Assembly: GCA_905116865.2 (NCBI GenBank)
Contig: CAJHNH020000202.1
Location: forward strand, 778,501-842,500
Direction of reading: 5' to 3'
Source of the DNA: Candidula unifasciata
Taxonomy: Eukaryota > Mollusca > Gastropoda > Stylommatophora > Geomitridae
Length of the DNA: 64,000 nucleotides
The notes under the pieces are model-generated. The model made no database searches. It saw only the letters and a list, made by a program, of their open reading frames with translations, and was not told where the DNA came from. This document shows positions 1-11,459 of the stretch, in pieces; the stretch's first letter is position 1; every line of letters starts with the position of its first letter. Position numbers and translations under genes: made by a program.

Positions 1-390
1 CATCTTCAGCAACCATTGAAGAGTTCCGATACTAATGGTGCAACTAGCATTCTGATTAAACGTCCGTCTTGCCTTTCATCTGAGCCTCGAGCAGCTGCCA
101 GAACCTCTCGTCACTCCCCGCTGCATCAATCTAACCAGACAGAGGTGATCCATCTGCTCCTCCGAACTGTACACGCTCTCCCACAAGGCACTAGCCACGT
201 CTGCCTCATCATGCATCAGTATTCCACCAAGTTGTGCAGAACCAACCGATCTGTTCGCCTGTTTTTTTTTTCCCCAACACACCAGCGTATCCTGATGAAA
301 AAATCCAGACAATACTCTTCACCCATGTCCTCCGCAGTGAAGCATGCCACTCTGCATGCCTGTCCTGACCTTCCTCAGCATGCTTTCTGA
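1..390 (-). mobile_element. Family E repeat (LINE 3'-end-like), antisense
   Basis: The reverse complement matches other family E copies (14790-15100, 39560-39830, 48341-48765). All share a stretch ending GCTGCTGAAGATG...GAGCGCTTATGGGAATG. The minus strand keeps a short reading frame with VCWGKKK...SAQLGG..MHDEADVASALWE, seen again at 28370-28500, so this is probably the coding end of a LINE. It may run past the window edge. Confidence 0.6.
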
Positions 391-1194
391 GTCAGTTACA
401 ATCGCGAGCCATAAAATGGGGTACCACCTGGTATCAGGGAGATGACAAAAGAAATGAATTAAGAAAGAAAGAAAAAGATAATCTGTGGTGCATTACACAT
501 GGGTTAAATATGTCACTGAACCCACTAGGGCATAGAAATAAAGGAAGGAAAAAAAAACGAAACATGTAGAGAACGAAGCTGAATAATGAGGTTAGAAAGA
601 CGGGGAGGACATGGGAAGAGCTGCATGGCAAAAGATAAACGACTGAGTGAGTTGGTTGAGGCCATATGCTCCACTGGAGGCTAGAAAGGCAGAAGAAGAA
701 GAAAGAAAAGATGTCGGGATCGGGCTGTATGATTTAAAAGGATGTGCTAGCGGGACATGAATGATACAGGTGTTGAAGTGGCCTGATGGGGACAGGATGT
801 TGAGGATCATATTCACATGTCTCCTTATCGTACATTTAAACACTATTGTCTGAAAAGACAGAAAAGGTCACAACTATAGCACAACATGAGTTAAAGTTAA
901 AAACTGAGATAAACTGGGCTAATGTCCAGGCTGGATGAGAAAAAAAAAAAGAGTTAAATTGAAATATACCGAATAAAAACTGAACCCATGGTGCCTGTTA
1001 GACGAATTAAAAACGGCGCCAAAGCAACTGCATGAACAGACGATACTAAAATTGTCTGCCTTTGGTAGGCAAGAAAACAACACAAATAATTTCCTGCACA
1101 GCACAATGTCACCTTGTCTTTCTCTTGTCTCAACAATGATTGAATAATAATTACTTCTGGCAACAATAGCACCAGCTGTATTTTTCCAAATACG

Positions 1195-1870
1195 TATGCA
1201 ATACTTTCTTGGGGTCATAGCCGGTGTTTACTGAGTTTGGCTTCCAGCCTGAAACGGGAACCAAGCACAATAAAGCCCTGAGCAGTTGCCATTTTTCTGT
1301 GACAAAAAATTATCCAAATCCGAATAAAAAATATCTAAAAACATCTAAATTTGCGTGGAAAAACATCTAGGAAAAAAACATCCAAATGGAAAGAGTCACA
1401 AATTACATAGCTGTTGAAATGACTTACCCCATAGAATCATGTCATCTTTACTGAAGTCTGCCGCACAAGATCCACGGGATAAAGCTTGGATGATGAAGTT
1501 GAAGCTTTAGATCCAAAATGACTCTGGTATGCTTTAGCTGTTCCAATTTCATTTAATACCCAATCAGGGAGCTGATAAGTGGATCAGCCTTTTCTTACTC
1601 TTATCAGGCTGAATTTTATTGTCAAGATAGCATTTAAGAGGCCAAATTTCATCCTGTTTCTTCGGTTAGATTTGATAAATTCACTCCAAATGAAAACATC
1701 TAGAAAAACATCTACCATCTAACGTCAAAAATGCCATCCAAATGCAAGGGAAACATCTAAATTTGGATGTAAAACATCCAAAGTGGCAACACCGGCCCTG
1801 AGCAGTAAAGGCGGCCGGCGTGAAGTAGAACATATAAACCCTTCAAGTGCCGATTGGTCAATTTTTTCCT
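1195..1870 (+). mobile_element. SINE-B copy split by a 508-bp insertion
   Basis: The sequence left of 1286 joined to that right of 1795 reads like the SINE-B body at 62820-62890 (aaggcggccggc... ccaagtgccgattggtc). The piece between is flanked by a 12-bp direct repeat. The SINE is old and its 5' head is not recognisable. Confidence 0.5.
1287..1794. mobile_element. Unclassified ~508-bp insertion element
   Basis: It is bounded by the 12-bp direct repeat gccctgagcagt (1275-1286 and 1795-1806) and lies inside SINE-B. Both ends carry degenerate tandem motifs of aaaacatcta/catccaaat type in the same orientation. The extreme ends show weak inverted similarity (ttgcca / tggcaa). No coding potential is seen. 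The class is unknown: a non-autonomous DNA element or retro-insertion are both possible. Confidence 0.5.
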
Positions 1871-2160
1871 CTTCTTCTTTTAAATTCAACTGCCAAATAC
1901 TAGGTATAGCAATGGGTCGTTTTGTTTCGTTTATTTTGCTATACATTTTCGTCGGTAACTATAGACGCGATTGCGACCCGAAAATTTGAAAACCAATTGT
2001 CTGTTATTGAGAAATTATTTTTCTGTGCTCTTTACTTAAAAGAAAAAATCGGAAAAGTTATTAGAAGTTATTGGAGAGATGCCAGGCTTTGACCTGAGAT
2101 GGTTTTGACGCGTATAAAATAAATCGATTTTTTTTTTTTTGGCAGCACGCAGTGAATATC

Positions 2161-2436
2161 GGTAAGTAATTTCGTAAATATCTTCCTAATTAGCCAGATT
2201 ACCGCAATGCGTGTTGTATTTTTGAATTCTGCGTTAATTTGTATATAAGTGTGTGAAATTTCACAAACATTGGCAAATGCGCAGATGTTTAACAAAATTG
2301 TTTAGTGGCATCACTTTTTCCCCTTTAAATACAATAACTTATTTAATAAAGGTAAGTAATTTCGTAAATATGTTCTTAATTAGCCAGATTACCGCAATGT
2401 GTGTTGTATTTTTGAATTCTGCGTTAATTTTTATAT
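2161..2436 (+). repeat. Pair of ~86-bp direct repeats
   Basis: 2161-2246 and 2351-2436 match with about four mismatches, both beginning ggtaagtaatttcgtaaata. The intervening ~104 bp is unrelated AT-rich DNA. This suggests a local duplication or paired ends of an unknown element. Confidence 0.7.
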
Positions 2437-2775
2437 TTGAAATACCCTTAACAAAAATGACAGAAAACACTAAAAAAAAAAAAAAAAAAGAAGAAGAAAT
2501 TTTAGCCGATAATGTATTTCGAGCAAGATTTGAGTTGATTAAAGAACAGATCTACAGCACTCGGGGGCATCCCATAAACGCAGCCTTCCAATACCATTTA
2601 TTTTGAGCAGGAACAACTATTATAGTAAATATACTCCAAAAGTGATATATTATCATAGTAAGAAAAATGTACTGGATACTGTTACATAAACTGGGGCGTT
2701 GTCTGACCATACTGGGGAAACGCACTATTTGTGTATAAATTAATGTAAGCGATACTGATGACTGACTGACTTTCT

Positions 2776-2950
2776 ACCTCACTAGGACATTATCACAAGC
2801 GATAAACACCCGATGACACAAAGTTCCACCATGTGGATGAGCATCGCCGTGGAGAGGTCCCAGAAACAAGTAGCCATATTTATGGCCGGCCTATATTGCG
2901 GCCCCTGGCAAAAGCCAGGGTGGGGCTTCAAATAACAGAAAATTGCATCC
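2776..2950 (+). repeat. Family F dispersed repeat
   Basis: It contains cgataaacacccgatgacac, the rxgagg-tcccagaaac segment and the ggggcttcaaataac end shared with copies at 15469-15660, 15691-15865 and 58719-58920. There is no coding potential. The class is unknown. Confidence 0.6.
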
Positions 2951-3609
2951 TAAAAAGGACGAAACTGGATTGACTAGAGCGATACTGATCAGTTGTGAGT
3001 GTTTTTATTTGTATCAGGTGGCGCCCTTCTAACCTTCTTCAACAGAAGGGAACTCACCGTAGTCCCTCCAGGTAAGACACTTTTTCTTAAAACCGTGTGG
3101 GTTTTTTTTTTTTTTTTTTTCAAAAGTCTGGTAGTCTTAGTTTCAGCTTCATAGCAAACGGGTCACCACATCTTTGCTCCGCTCCTGTGCCAACGAAAAA
3201 CACACAGAATGTTTATCACAGTATTAGAATTGCAGTTCATCATTGATGGTATCAGCAGTCGCCAACAGATCAGCAGTTTCAAAAGACCCATCCTTTTCCC
3301 ATTTTTGCCTTTTCAGGTGGCGCCTAGGGTATCTGCCCTACCTGTCTTTCCCTAGGTACGCCACTGCCCTTGGGCCACAGGCGTGGGGCAAAAAAGGGCA
3401 TTTAATGAAATGTATTGTAGGCTGTCTAGTAGTTTAATAATCAAGGCAGTTTCTCGTGTAAACGTTTACTTAAAGCCACAGTTGAAGCCACGTTTGGTTG
3501 ACAAGAAACCAACTCATTCAAGTTCGTTTACAACACTGAGTCACCTTGTCTTTCTGGTGTCTCAACAATGATTGAATGATAATTACTTCTGGCAACGAGA
3601 GGACTTGGT

Positions 3610-4010
3610 CAGTATTTCTGTTTGTCCGCCGCGAGTGCTAGAGGTTTCGGGTTTAATCCCCGGTAAGGGCTGGAATTTTTTTCACGTGGACTTGGACTTC
3701 TAGTAATTTCCCTCCAGGTTTCCGCGTAGTGAGATCGGACACCTGTGTGTATTGTTGCGCACGTAAAAAAAATTCTCTGGCAGTTGGAAATCGAAAAGAG
3801 TAGCCTAACGGCGCTGCCCCGGCAACATTTAGAGTTAAAAATCTACCTAAAGTATTTTAGGATCCTCTCCGGTGCTACAGAGCCTGTGCACTGTGCTGAT
3901 TTTCTTCGGACTCAGACTTGAGTTAGAAGAAGAACGGAGCACTTATGGGTTACTACCTGTGCGCCATAATGTTGATCCTACTCAAACCTGGAGATAGGCT
4001 CTGATCAAAA
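3610..4010 (+). mobile_element. SINE-C (tRNA-derived head)
   Basis: A B-box-like gggtttaatccccgg lies near the 5' end. It is followed by a body (gatcggacacctgtgtgtat, taacggcgctgccccggcaa, ccggtgctacagagcctgtg) shared with copies at 18010-18425 (+) and 60535-60890 (-). Confidence 0.6.
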
Positions 4011-4199
4011 CGTCTGACTTTACACGAGAACAGTAAGGGGCTACAAGACAAGAGAGAAATAGGTGGAGATAGTTAAAGAGACACTGCAGAAACACAACAG
4101 CACACTATCACAAACTAGGCAGCTAGCAAAAGACAGAAAAGTACACCAAACTCCTTTCTGTGACACTTTATAGCGTAACCAATAGGACATCATAAGAAG

Positions 4200-4490
4200 A
4201 AAAAATTTAGGTGCTTTTTTAGTATCCTACCCCAAACAGGGGAAATCCGCAGGTCATTGGACAGTCTAAAATTTCACATGGTGGTAGATAGCATTCGTGG
4301 GACCTAGGCTGCACTCTCTCGTGGGACGTAGGTGGGTTGGGGTTAGGGCCAGTTTTATATATTTTGAGGTAGTTAAAAGCATCAAAAAGCCGGAAACCCA
4401 ATCTTACCACTCTATAAAATGTTGGACTGTCGTGTGACGTCATCTGAGGTAAAATATTAATAAAGAACCCAAGTTTACGTTGCCCACCCC
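4200..4490 (+). repeat. Family G repeat, uninterrupted copy
   Basis: It begins atcctaccccaaacagg and runs through ggttagggccagttttata to acgtcatct...aagaaccc. The same sequence at 44285-44830 is split by a SINE, so this copy shows the empty site. A third partial copy is at 60180-60320, and an inverted piece is at 4890-4970. Confidence 0.6.
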
Positions 4491-4816
4491 CGCTCATGCC
4501 ATTTAGTCACAGTTCTGATAATAATTTCTTGGTATTAACTTGACTGCAATCATCACTTAAAGTCACACTGTAGCACAAGTATGTGCGATAGTTTTAATTG
4601 AAGAGAAGGGATTTCTGGTCTCAAACTGAGGACTAGGCACGGCAGAATGTTAAGCTGCGAAGTTTTTTTTTTTGCCTCCTTTAGCGGTTTGCTAATGCGG
4701 TTTCGGTACTTAATTTATAATTTACCCCTGACCTCTCTATAACGTCACGGGAGACATTCCCAATAAATTCTAGGGTGTTCAGGTTGTAGTTTCTCGCGAT
4801 TTATCTACAGCCAAGT

Positions 4817-4844
4817 TTAGGGTTAGGGTTAGGGTTAGGGTTAG
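4817..4844 (+). repeat. Interstitial telomere-type repeat (TTAGGG)4
   Basis: Four perfect TTAGGG units plus TTAG. TTAGGG is the telomere unit of vertebrates and most lophotrochozoans, whereas arthropods use TTAGG. The array is short and internal, so it is not a chromosome end. Confidence 0.8.
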
Positions 4845-5740
4845 AAGACACTAGATGAACACTCAAAATCAGCACAACACAACAGCACACTTGCACCCCT
4901 TGAAATAATGGACTGTCAGGTCAGCTGTGGATTTTCCACGGGAATTTCGTGTTTGGGGTACGTTATAAATTAAGAAACGCGGTTTCCACATATGGGAACA
5001 TATAGTCTACAGTTTCTCTGCCCGGGCTACTGAGTTTAGTACTTGGTGCAGCCCTGTGAGCTGTGTTTTTCATAGGGAATGCCATTGATTTGTGCAGCGG
5101 TTGAGTCGTTGTATTCAGTATGGCTGGTAGCCGATTTACATTTAGGCTTCCTGTAATAATTCTACGTGCGTTTAGCCAGCTTATTGAGCCTGACTACTTC
5201 CATCAACGAGAAACTGCATTTCTGGCCACATCTGTTGGCTTTGCTGCCTCTAGAAAATGCCATATGCAATTAATGCAGGTGCATATTTTTTGATTGTGTC
5301 GGGACTAATTGTTTGTTCCCTGGTTTTTAAGATGAGACAATTGGGAACATTTCATTTGGCACAGGAGTATATGAAAACTTGATTGCAATGCAGTTAAAAC
5401 CTCAACTAAGACTTAGACTCCATTCTCATCTTCAGCAAGAAGTCTCAATTCCAATATTGCCAGTTTGATTATATGTCCATCTTGCCTTTCCACTGAGTAC
5501 AGAGCTTAGACCAGATAACCTGGTTTTTCATAGGAGACAGTTAGGGATATTTCATTTGATTTTCACTGGCAAGGGAACTAAGCCAGACTGGGTGACCCGA
5601 ATGCAGTGCAGATGAAACCTTGACTAAAACTAATACTAAGATAGTCTTATTAAGAAAACGAGTACAATCGTACTCAAAGCCTGTACCAGTTTAAGAGTGT
5701 TGGTTACAGCTGACTAGTGTAACCGGTAAAGAGGCCCTAA
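4845..5740. other. No gene seen
   Basis: AT-rich DNA with an inverted family G fragment (4890-4970) and a degenerate family E piece near 5410-5500 (rattaagcctc... cttgcctttc...). No other structure is supported. Confidence 0.5.
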
Positions 5741-5749
5741 TTATAACTT

Positions 5750-5995
5750 CTATGAAGGTTGAACGGAGTCTTCTTCTTCTTTCGTTCGCCTGAAATAAGT
5801 TGTCCATATCAGCAGTTTTGTCTCTTGTATAAATTTCACTGTCGTTGTTAGTTCATTCAGTGGTCCATAGAGTTTACGTTCGACTGTTGTTCTTTCTGTT
5901 GTTCGCCATGGAAATATGTTGAACAAAGTATCTGTGATCTGCTTTGTTGGTCTGTCGTTCTTTTTGAGATTTTCAAATCTCAGGATGGTGTGGTA
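5750..5995 (-). pseudogene. LINE ORF2 C-terminal fragment
   Basis: The minus strand encodes KLYGPLNELTTTVKFIQETK, which also occurs (as AQLYGPLNE) at 13016-13100. This is the segment after the C-terminal Cys/His motif of jockey/CR1-like reverse transcriptases. It is interrupted by stops and truncated. Confidence 0.6.
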
Positions 5996-6048
5996 AACAT
6001 GATACCTACGAAAAAAAAACAAAACAAAAAAAACGCAGAGGCCCTTAA

Positions 6049-6292
6049 CTCTTTCAGCTCCCGATGCTTTCAAAGTAGAAACCTAATTTGGCACAATAAT
6101 CACAGTGAAAAAAGGCAGCAGTACATGTCTTTCAACGATATAGCATGTACTGTGTTGCATTCAGAATATCTGGCCAGTTTTCTTGTGTATACCCAGACAA
6201 AACATGAAATAGTAAATAAAATACGGTCTTATGCGCTGATGCACATATACATAAGCTGAGAACACAAGGTGCGTTGTTTAGGACAAAAAGAG
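6049..6292. mobile_element. Possible piggyBac-like MITE
   Basis: TTAA at both ends (6045-6048 and 6293-6296), with inverted termini starting CTCTTT on each side. The same kind of terminus, CTCTttGAGTCCCA, bounds the larger element at 26246-27353. The terminal match here is only about six bases, so this is tentative. Confidence 0.4.
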
Positions 6293-6669
6293 TTAACTCC
6301 ACCAGCTGGCGCCAGGTCGTTCTATGCTTTGCCATCTTATGACTTCACCTTTTACGATCCTCACTTTGTTCCCCTCGAATTCAGCTGCCCGTAGAGAAAA
6401 AACTGGCTGATCTATTGAAACAAACTAGATTACTTCATATTCAAGTTATAAATAAGGGTTTTAATGCGAGTATCTTGCATGCGGATTCTTCTTTTCTTCC
6501 TTTCCCGAGAAATGCTGGTGTCTGATACTCTGCTGGTTTATTAAGAAAATAGATACTATATCAAAAAGCAAAAAAAAAAAAAAAAATATACACTGATTTC
6601 GTTTTAATTGAAGTTTTGAAGTTTTTTGGGAACAAGCAGCGGAATAGAGAAACATGATTACTATTGCCA

Positions 6670-6870
6670 AGAGAGAATGGGGCACCTGGGTGTAACAAGA
6701 CGGTCTGGCCGGCTGACTACACTCAGAGCAAAGGCAAGACAGACATATAATCAGATTGTGACTGGTACCATCAGTACTGGAACTCTGCGCTGGCTGCTGA
6801 AGATGAGGTCAGAGCTCGCATGAGAATGCCCCAAGTGGTGTGATGTCAATTCTTGACTCATCTCAACTCA
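6670..6870 (+). mobile_element. Family E repeat (LINE 3' end)
   Basis: It shares gttacaag/gtaacaagacggtctggcc, ctctgcgctggctgctgaag and the end gtcaattcttgactcatctc with other copies. It finishes in short ctcaa repeats, which look like the tandem 3' tail of CR1/L2-type LINEs. Confidence 0.55.
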
Positions 6871-6906
6871 ACTCAGACCTCTCTGTAAATCTACATTTAC
6901 CAGCGT

Positions 6907-7006
6907 CATACCTCTCTAGTAGAGCTATATCTAGCAAAGCCATACCTCTCTAGTAGAGCTATATCTAGTAAAGCCATACCTCTCTAGTAAAGCTATATCT
7001 ATTCGT
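6907..7006 (+). repeat. 34-bp tandem repeat, three copies
   Basis: The unit catacctctctagtagagct... repeats at 6907, 6941 and 6975 with one or two substitutions. Confidence 0.8.
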
Positions 7007-7203
7007 TCGTTCTCACATATGGCAACGCAAAACTCGCACGGGAAGGTTTATTGGTTAAACCCCATGGGTTCACATACTAAATACGTGGGTTCACATCATC
7101 GGTAAAATTAGGACCGTGTACTTTCAAGGACATACAATTCATAACCTGCAAAATGCGTACCCATTGCACTTGCCATGATGCCCTTAATCCTTAGGATCAA
7201 CCT

Positions 7204-7354
7204 CTTTCTCTCTCTCTCACTCTCTCTCTCACTCTCTCTCTCTAACTCTGTCTCTCTTTCTCTTTCTCTATTTATCTCTATATGTCTCTCCTTCTGTCTT
7301 TCTCTTTCTCTCTGTGTCTTTCTCTCTTGCTCCGTCTATCTCTTTCTCCTTCTT

Positions 7355-7404
<50 letters not shown>
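7204..7404 (+). repeat. (TC)n microsatellite
   Basis: About 200 bp of CT/TC repeat with interruptions in the first half and a nearly pure 3' half. The open frames over it are repeat artefacts. Confidence 0.9.
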
Positions 7405-7406
<2 letters not shown>

Positions 7407-7419
7407 AGTTTTTACTTCT

Positions 7420-7530
7420 GTCTCATCTGACATTCCTTCAATATGCCCCAGCTATTTAAATCTATTAGATCTCATTATGCCAATGATCAATGGTGATCTA
7501 AACAGATTATGAATTACGTTATTGCTTCTC
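7420..7530 (-). pseudogene. LINE ORF2 C-terminal fragment
   Basis: The minus strand reads ...LGHIEGMSDETEVK, matching LEHIERMSDDREVR in the LINE piece at 56690-57350. Only ~100 bp survive. Confidence 0.55.
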
Positions 7531-7964
7531 CATTCAAAGCTGTTATCGATTTCCATAATCTGTATTGCACTTGCAACATATCAATGTTGTATATATACAC
7601 TGGCTTTCACACTGCATAAAACAACTTTGAATTTATATTACGAGAGCAGGTGCAGGCGATTGCTATCATAAATAACAGATGGCGGGGGCCAGATTTTAGC
7701 CACATGTGACATCTTATTGTGTTGGTGGCCCAAATGATTTGATATCTGAACTAACGATACCCACGCTACATTCATTTATCGCGTGATCGATTAGAAGCGA
7801 ATGTACACTGTTGTTATTATTATTGTCGTTGTTGTTATAGTTGCCGTTTTCCGTCCTAATAAAAATGAGAATTTGTTGAATAATAATGTATGAACAGTTG
7901 AATTAATACGCGGAGTCAGGTTACTGTCAAGCCGAATGTTTAGGGGGGAAAAGGACAATTTTCC

Positions 7965-8100
7965 GTGCGTTCAGGCATATAGGTCATATAAATCTACATT
8001 TTGTAGACTAATCCGGCACTCACTGAGTGATGTGGTCAACATCACGCCGCCCACATTTACTTCCTATAACTTTACCTAGTACCTATTTCAGATTGGGCAA
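7965..8100 (-). mobile_element. SINE-B partial copy
   Basis: It contains gtgatgtggtcaacatcacg, cttacttcc and tacctagtacc, as in the SINE-B copies at 19205-19420 and 24455-24725. The tRNA-like head is missing. Confidence 0.5.
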
Positions 8101-8109
8101 TCTGGCAGT

Positions 8110-8410
8110 CAAGGCCACATCTGTCAGTGTCAACAACATCTCTGCAACTATTTGTACAATTACTAACACCACCACCGCCATTAATACTGCTGCTACATCT
8201 GCCACTGCTGCTATACTACTACCACAACCACCACCACCAATACTACTACTAGCACCACTACCATCACCACTACTACTATCAATACTACCACCATCACAAT
8301 TGGTACTGCAGCAATCACTATAACAGCCGCCATCGCTGCTGCTGCTGCTACTACTCCTACTGCTGCTGTTTCTACTACTGCAATCACCGTATGAACAGCT
8401 GCCACTGCCG
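8110..8410 (+). repeat. Trinucleotide-rich compound repeat (ACC/ACT/GCT)
   Basis: Irregular ACC, ACT and GCT runs. The flank gccacatctgtcagtgtcaa and the end gcagcaatcacta recur at 10528-10760, so the two tracts are diverged copies of one element. Confidence 0.6.
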
Positions 8411-8434
8411 TTAGTACTCATTAATTCATTGGCA

Positions 8435-8770
8435 CCTTTCCGTCTTTCCAGTCGATAGTGTTATATTGCGCTATGAGGAGGCATGAGACTCACAGCCCAT
8501 GGCGATGGCGAGTGTGACTAGCAAGACCCGCCTGTGTCAAGAAAAGTCTTCCACAATGATAGCATGGGATTTCAGGACCATTGTTAACAACATTTGTATT
8601 TAATCCATTTCTGTTCAGACGCTCAGCTCTCATCCTTTCTGCAATCATTTCTTCCTTCAACCTCATTTCCTTCATGATATGCCCTTTCTACACAACACGG
8701 TCCATGGCATTTTGTTCCCATGAGTGCGCCTCGATACCTGTATCATTCATGTCCCGCTTGCCCACGTTAG
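8435..8770 (-). pseudogene. LINE tail with C2H2-like zinc finger
   Basis: The minus strand encodes ...PEIPCYHCGRLFLTQAGLASHTRHRHGL: Cys-x2-Cys-x12-His-x4-His, the zinc finger found at the C-terminus of many metazoan LINE ORF2 proteins. The flank cctttccgtctttccag... is shared with 30655-30930 and 36455-36540. The downstream flank tcattcatgtcccgcttg recurs at 31850. Confidence 0.6.
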
Positions 8771-8990
8771 TACTACCATCCTTGTTACTGCTGAAACAGC
8801 CAACAGTACTGCCGCTGTTGCTGCTGCCACAAATACCTACAAGAAAACGACGATTACAGCAACTACGACGGCGACCACCGCCAACACCATAACAGCAACT
8901 ACTACTACTCCTATTACCACCACCACCACCACAACGACAACAGCGACAACAACAACAATAACAACAATAACAAATTAACAACAATAACAA

Positions 8991-9152
<162 letters not shown>

Positions 9153-9794
9153 GAAACCACCACAAATGCTAGTGCAATCGCCTGCTTACTGGATTTTCTA
9201 AATTCAACACCATTCTGCATAAATTACACTCTTTATGATTCCGTGGCCCTGGCATCAATTTAATAACTGTCATCAATTGTGTACCAGTAAATACTGTGTA
9301 AGGTAAATCCGCGGACGTGACAAGGATCACATCACACGTTGTCGATCTGTCACGTAAACGTGGACCTATCATCGTGCTGAGAAGCAGGGTCTTGTACATT
9401 TCACCTTTAACTTGGGTGTGGCAGGTTTGAACCGCTCGTTGATATCTTAGTGAATGTATAATTTCGATCTTGTTTTTGTTTATTTTGTGGCCAGGGTTAA
9501 CTCTCCTTATGTACCCAATACTGCCATTGTCACAGCAAAATGTCTACTACTATTATAACCATCACTAGCACTACAATTGCTTCCACAATTCTAGCTGCTG
9601 CATCTGCTTCTGCTGCTACTACTACTACTACTCTACTTTTACGATCACCACTATTGCCATTACTTTTACCGCCCCTGTGTGGTTTCCGGGGCTCTAGTGT
9701 ATGAAAAACAAGAATAGACCCACTGCCTACCCAAAAATCAAGTCGTAAGAGTCAACTAACTGGGAGCTTCCTTCGAAGTAGGTGTGCATACCAT

Positions 9795-10071
9795 ACCGTC
9801 TGAGTATTGTGTGTTGTTTATTTTTTGAAGTTTTTGTTGTTGTTGTTTTAAAAGTAGTACTAGTGATAGTGGCGGTTGTTTTTGCTGAAGCAGTGACAAT
9901 GCTTGTGTTATTCGTATTGTTTTTGATTATACTGTTAGTAGCTGTAGTAGTAGCAGCAGCAGCAACAAGAATAGAAAGTGGTGACAGTGGTGGTTGTTAA
10001 AGTTATAACAAAAATAAAGATATTAGTAGTGTTGGTGGTGATGGTTGTTATTGTTATAACAGTAATAAAGG
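9795..10071 (+). repeat. Left arm of a ~277-bp inverted repeat
   Basis: The segment from ccgtctgagtattgtgtgtt to gttataacagtaataaagg is present in reverse complement at 11460-11730, almost without change. The arm contains GTT/GTA-rich low-complexity sequence, but the match extends through non-repetitive parts. Confidence 0.85.
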
Positions 10072-10235
10072 GACCAACAGTCTGCAAGGGACCAACAGTC
10101 TGCATAAAAAATGAATCAGATCCTTAAAACGGATGCACACGCAGTAATCATGTTCTGGAACAGGACTACAGTTTAGAGGTGGATGAACAACCACAATTTT
10201 CACTCTTGTTTTTAGCTGGTGAACATGAAGGGAAA
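10072..10235 (+). repeat. Family D dispersed repeat
   Basis: Contains ggaccaacagtctgcataa, aaacggatgcacac, ttctggaacagga and gtggatgaacaaccacaa, the core of family D. The first 18 bp are duplicated in tandem. Confidence 0.6.
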
Positions 10236-10239
10236 AAAA

Positions 10240-10352
10240 GGAGGAGGGGGAGGAGAAGGAGAAGGAGAAGAAGAAGAAGAAAAAGAAGAAGAAGAAGAAG
10301 AAGAAGAAGAAGAAGAAGAAGAAGAAGAAGAAGAAGAAGAAGAAGAAGACCT
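10240..10352 (+). repeat. (GAA)n microsatellite
   Basis: About 110 bp of GAA/GGA purine repeat. Confidence 0.95.
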
Positions 10353-10527
10353 TTACCATCACCATTTCTAGTGCATCTAAGATACCAGTTGCTTTATTTT
10401 TCATTACTTGCATCAATTATTAATGATATCCCACTGCAAAATGTGGAGTCATACACCGGGTTGGGCAGTAATGTAGAAACATATTGCTACTTGTAGCACA
10501 ACAACACCGAAAACAACAACAACAACA

Positions 10528-10662
10528 TAAACGCTGCCACATCTGCCAGTATCAACAACATCACTACAACTGTGGATACAATTACTACTACCAACACCAC
10601 CACTACTGCTACTACTAATACTACTACTTCTATCATTACTATCAACACCACCACCACTACTG

Positions 10663-10701
<39 letters not shown>

Positions 10702-10800
10702 TCACTACTACCAACATCACACATGCTACTGCAGCAATCACTACAGTCGCAGCCGTCGCTGCTGCTGATACTGCTACTATTACTACTGTTGCTGCTGCTG
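10528..10800 (+). repeat. Trinucleotide-rich compound repeat, second copy
   Basis: A diverged copy of the tract at 8110-8410, with matching flank gccacatctgccagtatcaa and end gcagcaatcactac, and a purer internal (ACT)n run. Confidence 0.6.
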
Positions 10801-10919
10801 GTGGTTATGTTTGTTTTGCAGCAATCTCCTGGTAGAAAAATGAGGTGGGCTGGGGGGCTGATAGAGATATCAGAATACAAATACAAAAGGCAAGAGAAGT
10901 TTTTTTTAGCATTATGAAA

Positions 10920-11258
10920 TGTGAGCAATTCAAGTGAAATTAAAACTGATAACTAACTTAAAATTGTTAATTATAATGTCAAATGTGGACTGATGTATGT
11001 AGCGGAAACATGGAGAACGACTGAAACAAATATTAGGAAACTACAAAGATTTATTAACTAGTGCTTACACAGAACATGGTAGCATAGTAGTGAAAACCAA
11101 TAAAGTTGAGCTTTGAGAGAGAACTAAACAAGTTCCAGTGAACAAAGAGAAAAAGAATAAGCGTTAGATAGGACACATGTTAAGAAAACCTGAGACAATA
11201 TAATTAGAATGTCTTTGCACTGGAACCCAAAGGAAGCATAGAAATATAAAGGCACAGC

Positions 11259-11290
<32 letters not shown>

Positions 11291-11360
11291 AAGTTACAGA
11301 GTGAAAAAAGGGTAACAACGTGCACTAGCAAAGGATCGGGGACTTAGTGTGAGATGGTTG
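10920..11360. other. No gene seen
   Basis: AT-rich DNA with an (AAC)n run at 11259-11290. Around 10990-11230 a degenerate LINE-like piece may exist (tatgtagcggaaacatgg), but I cannot support it further. Confidence 0.4.
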
Positions 11361-11459
11361 AAGGTCTATGCTTTATTTAAGATTATGGGCAGAAGAAAAC
11401 GGTAATCTGTGACAATAGCAGCAGCAGCAGCACAACCACAACCCCCACCAGTACTGCTA

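Noticed and set aside
4817..4844. Chromosome end
   Set aside because: Only four units, with ordinary sequence on both sides.
8490..8675. Host C2H2 zinc-finger gene
   Set aside because: A single finger at the end of a short frame whose flanks recur at 30655 and 36450; it is a LINE tail.
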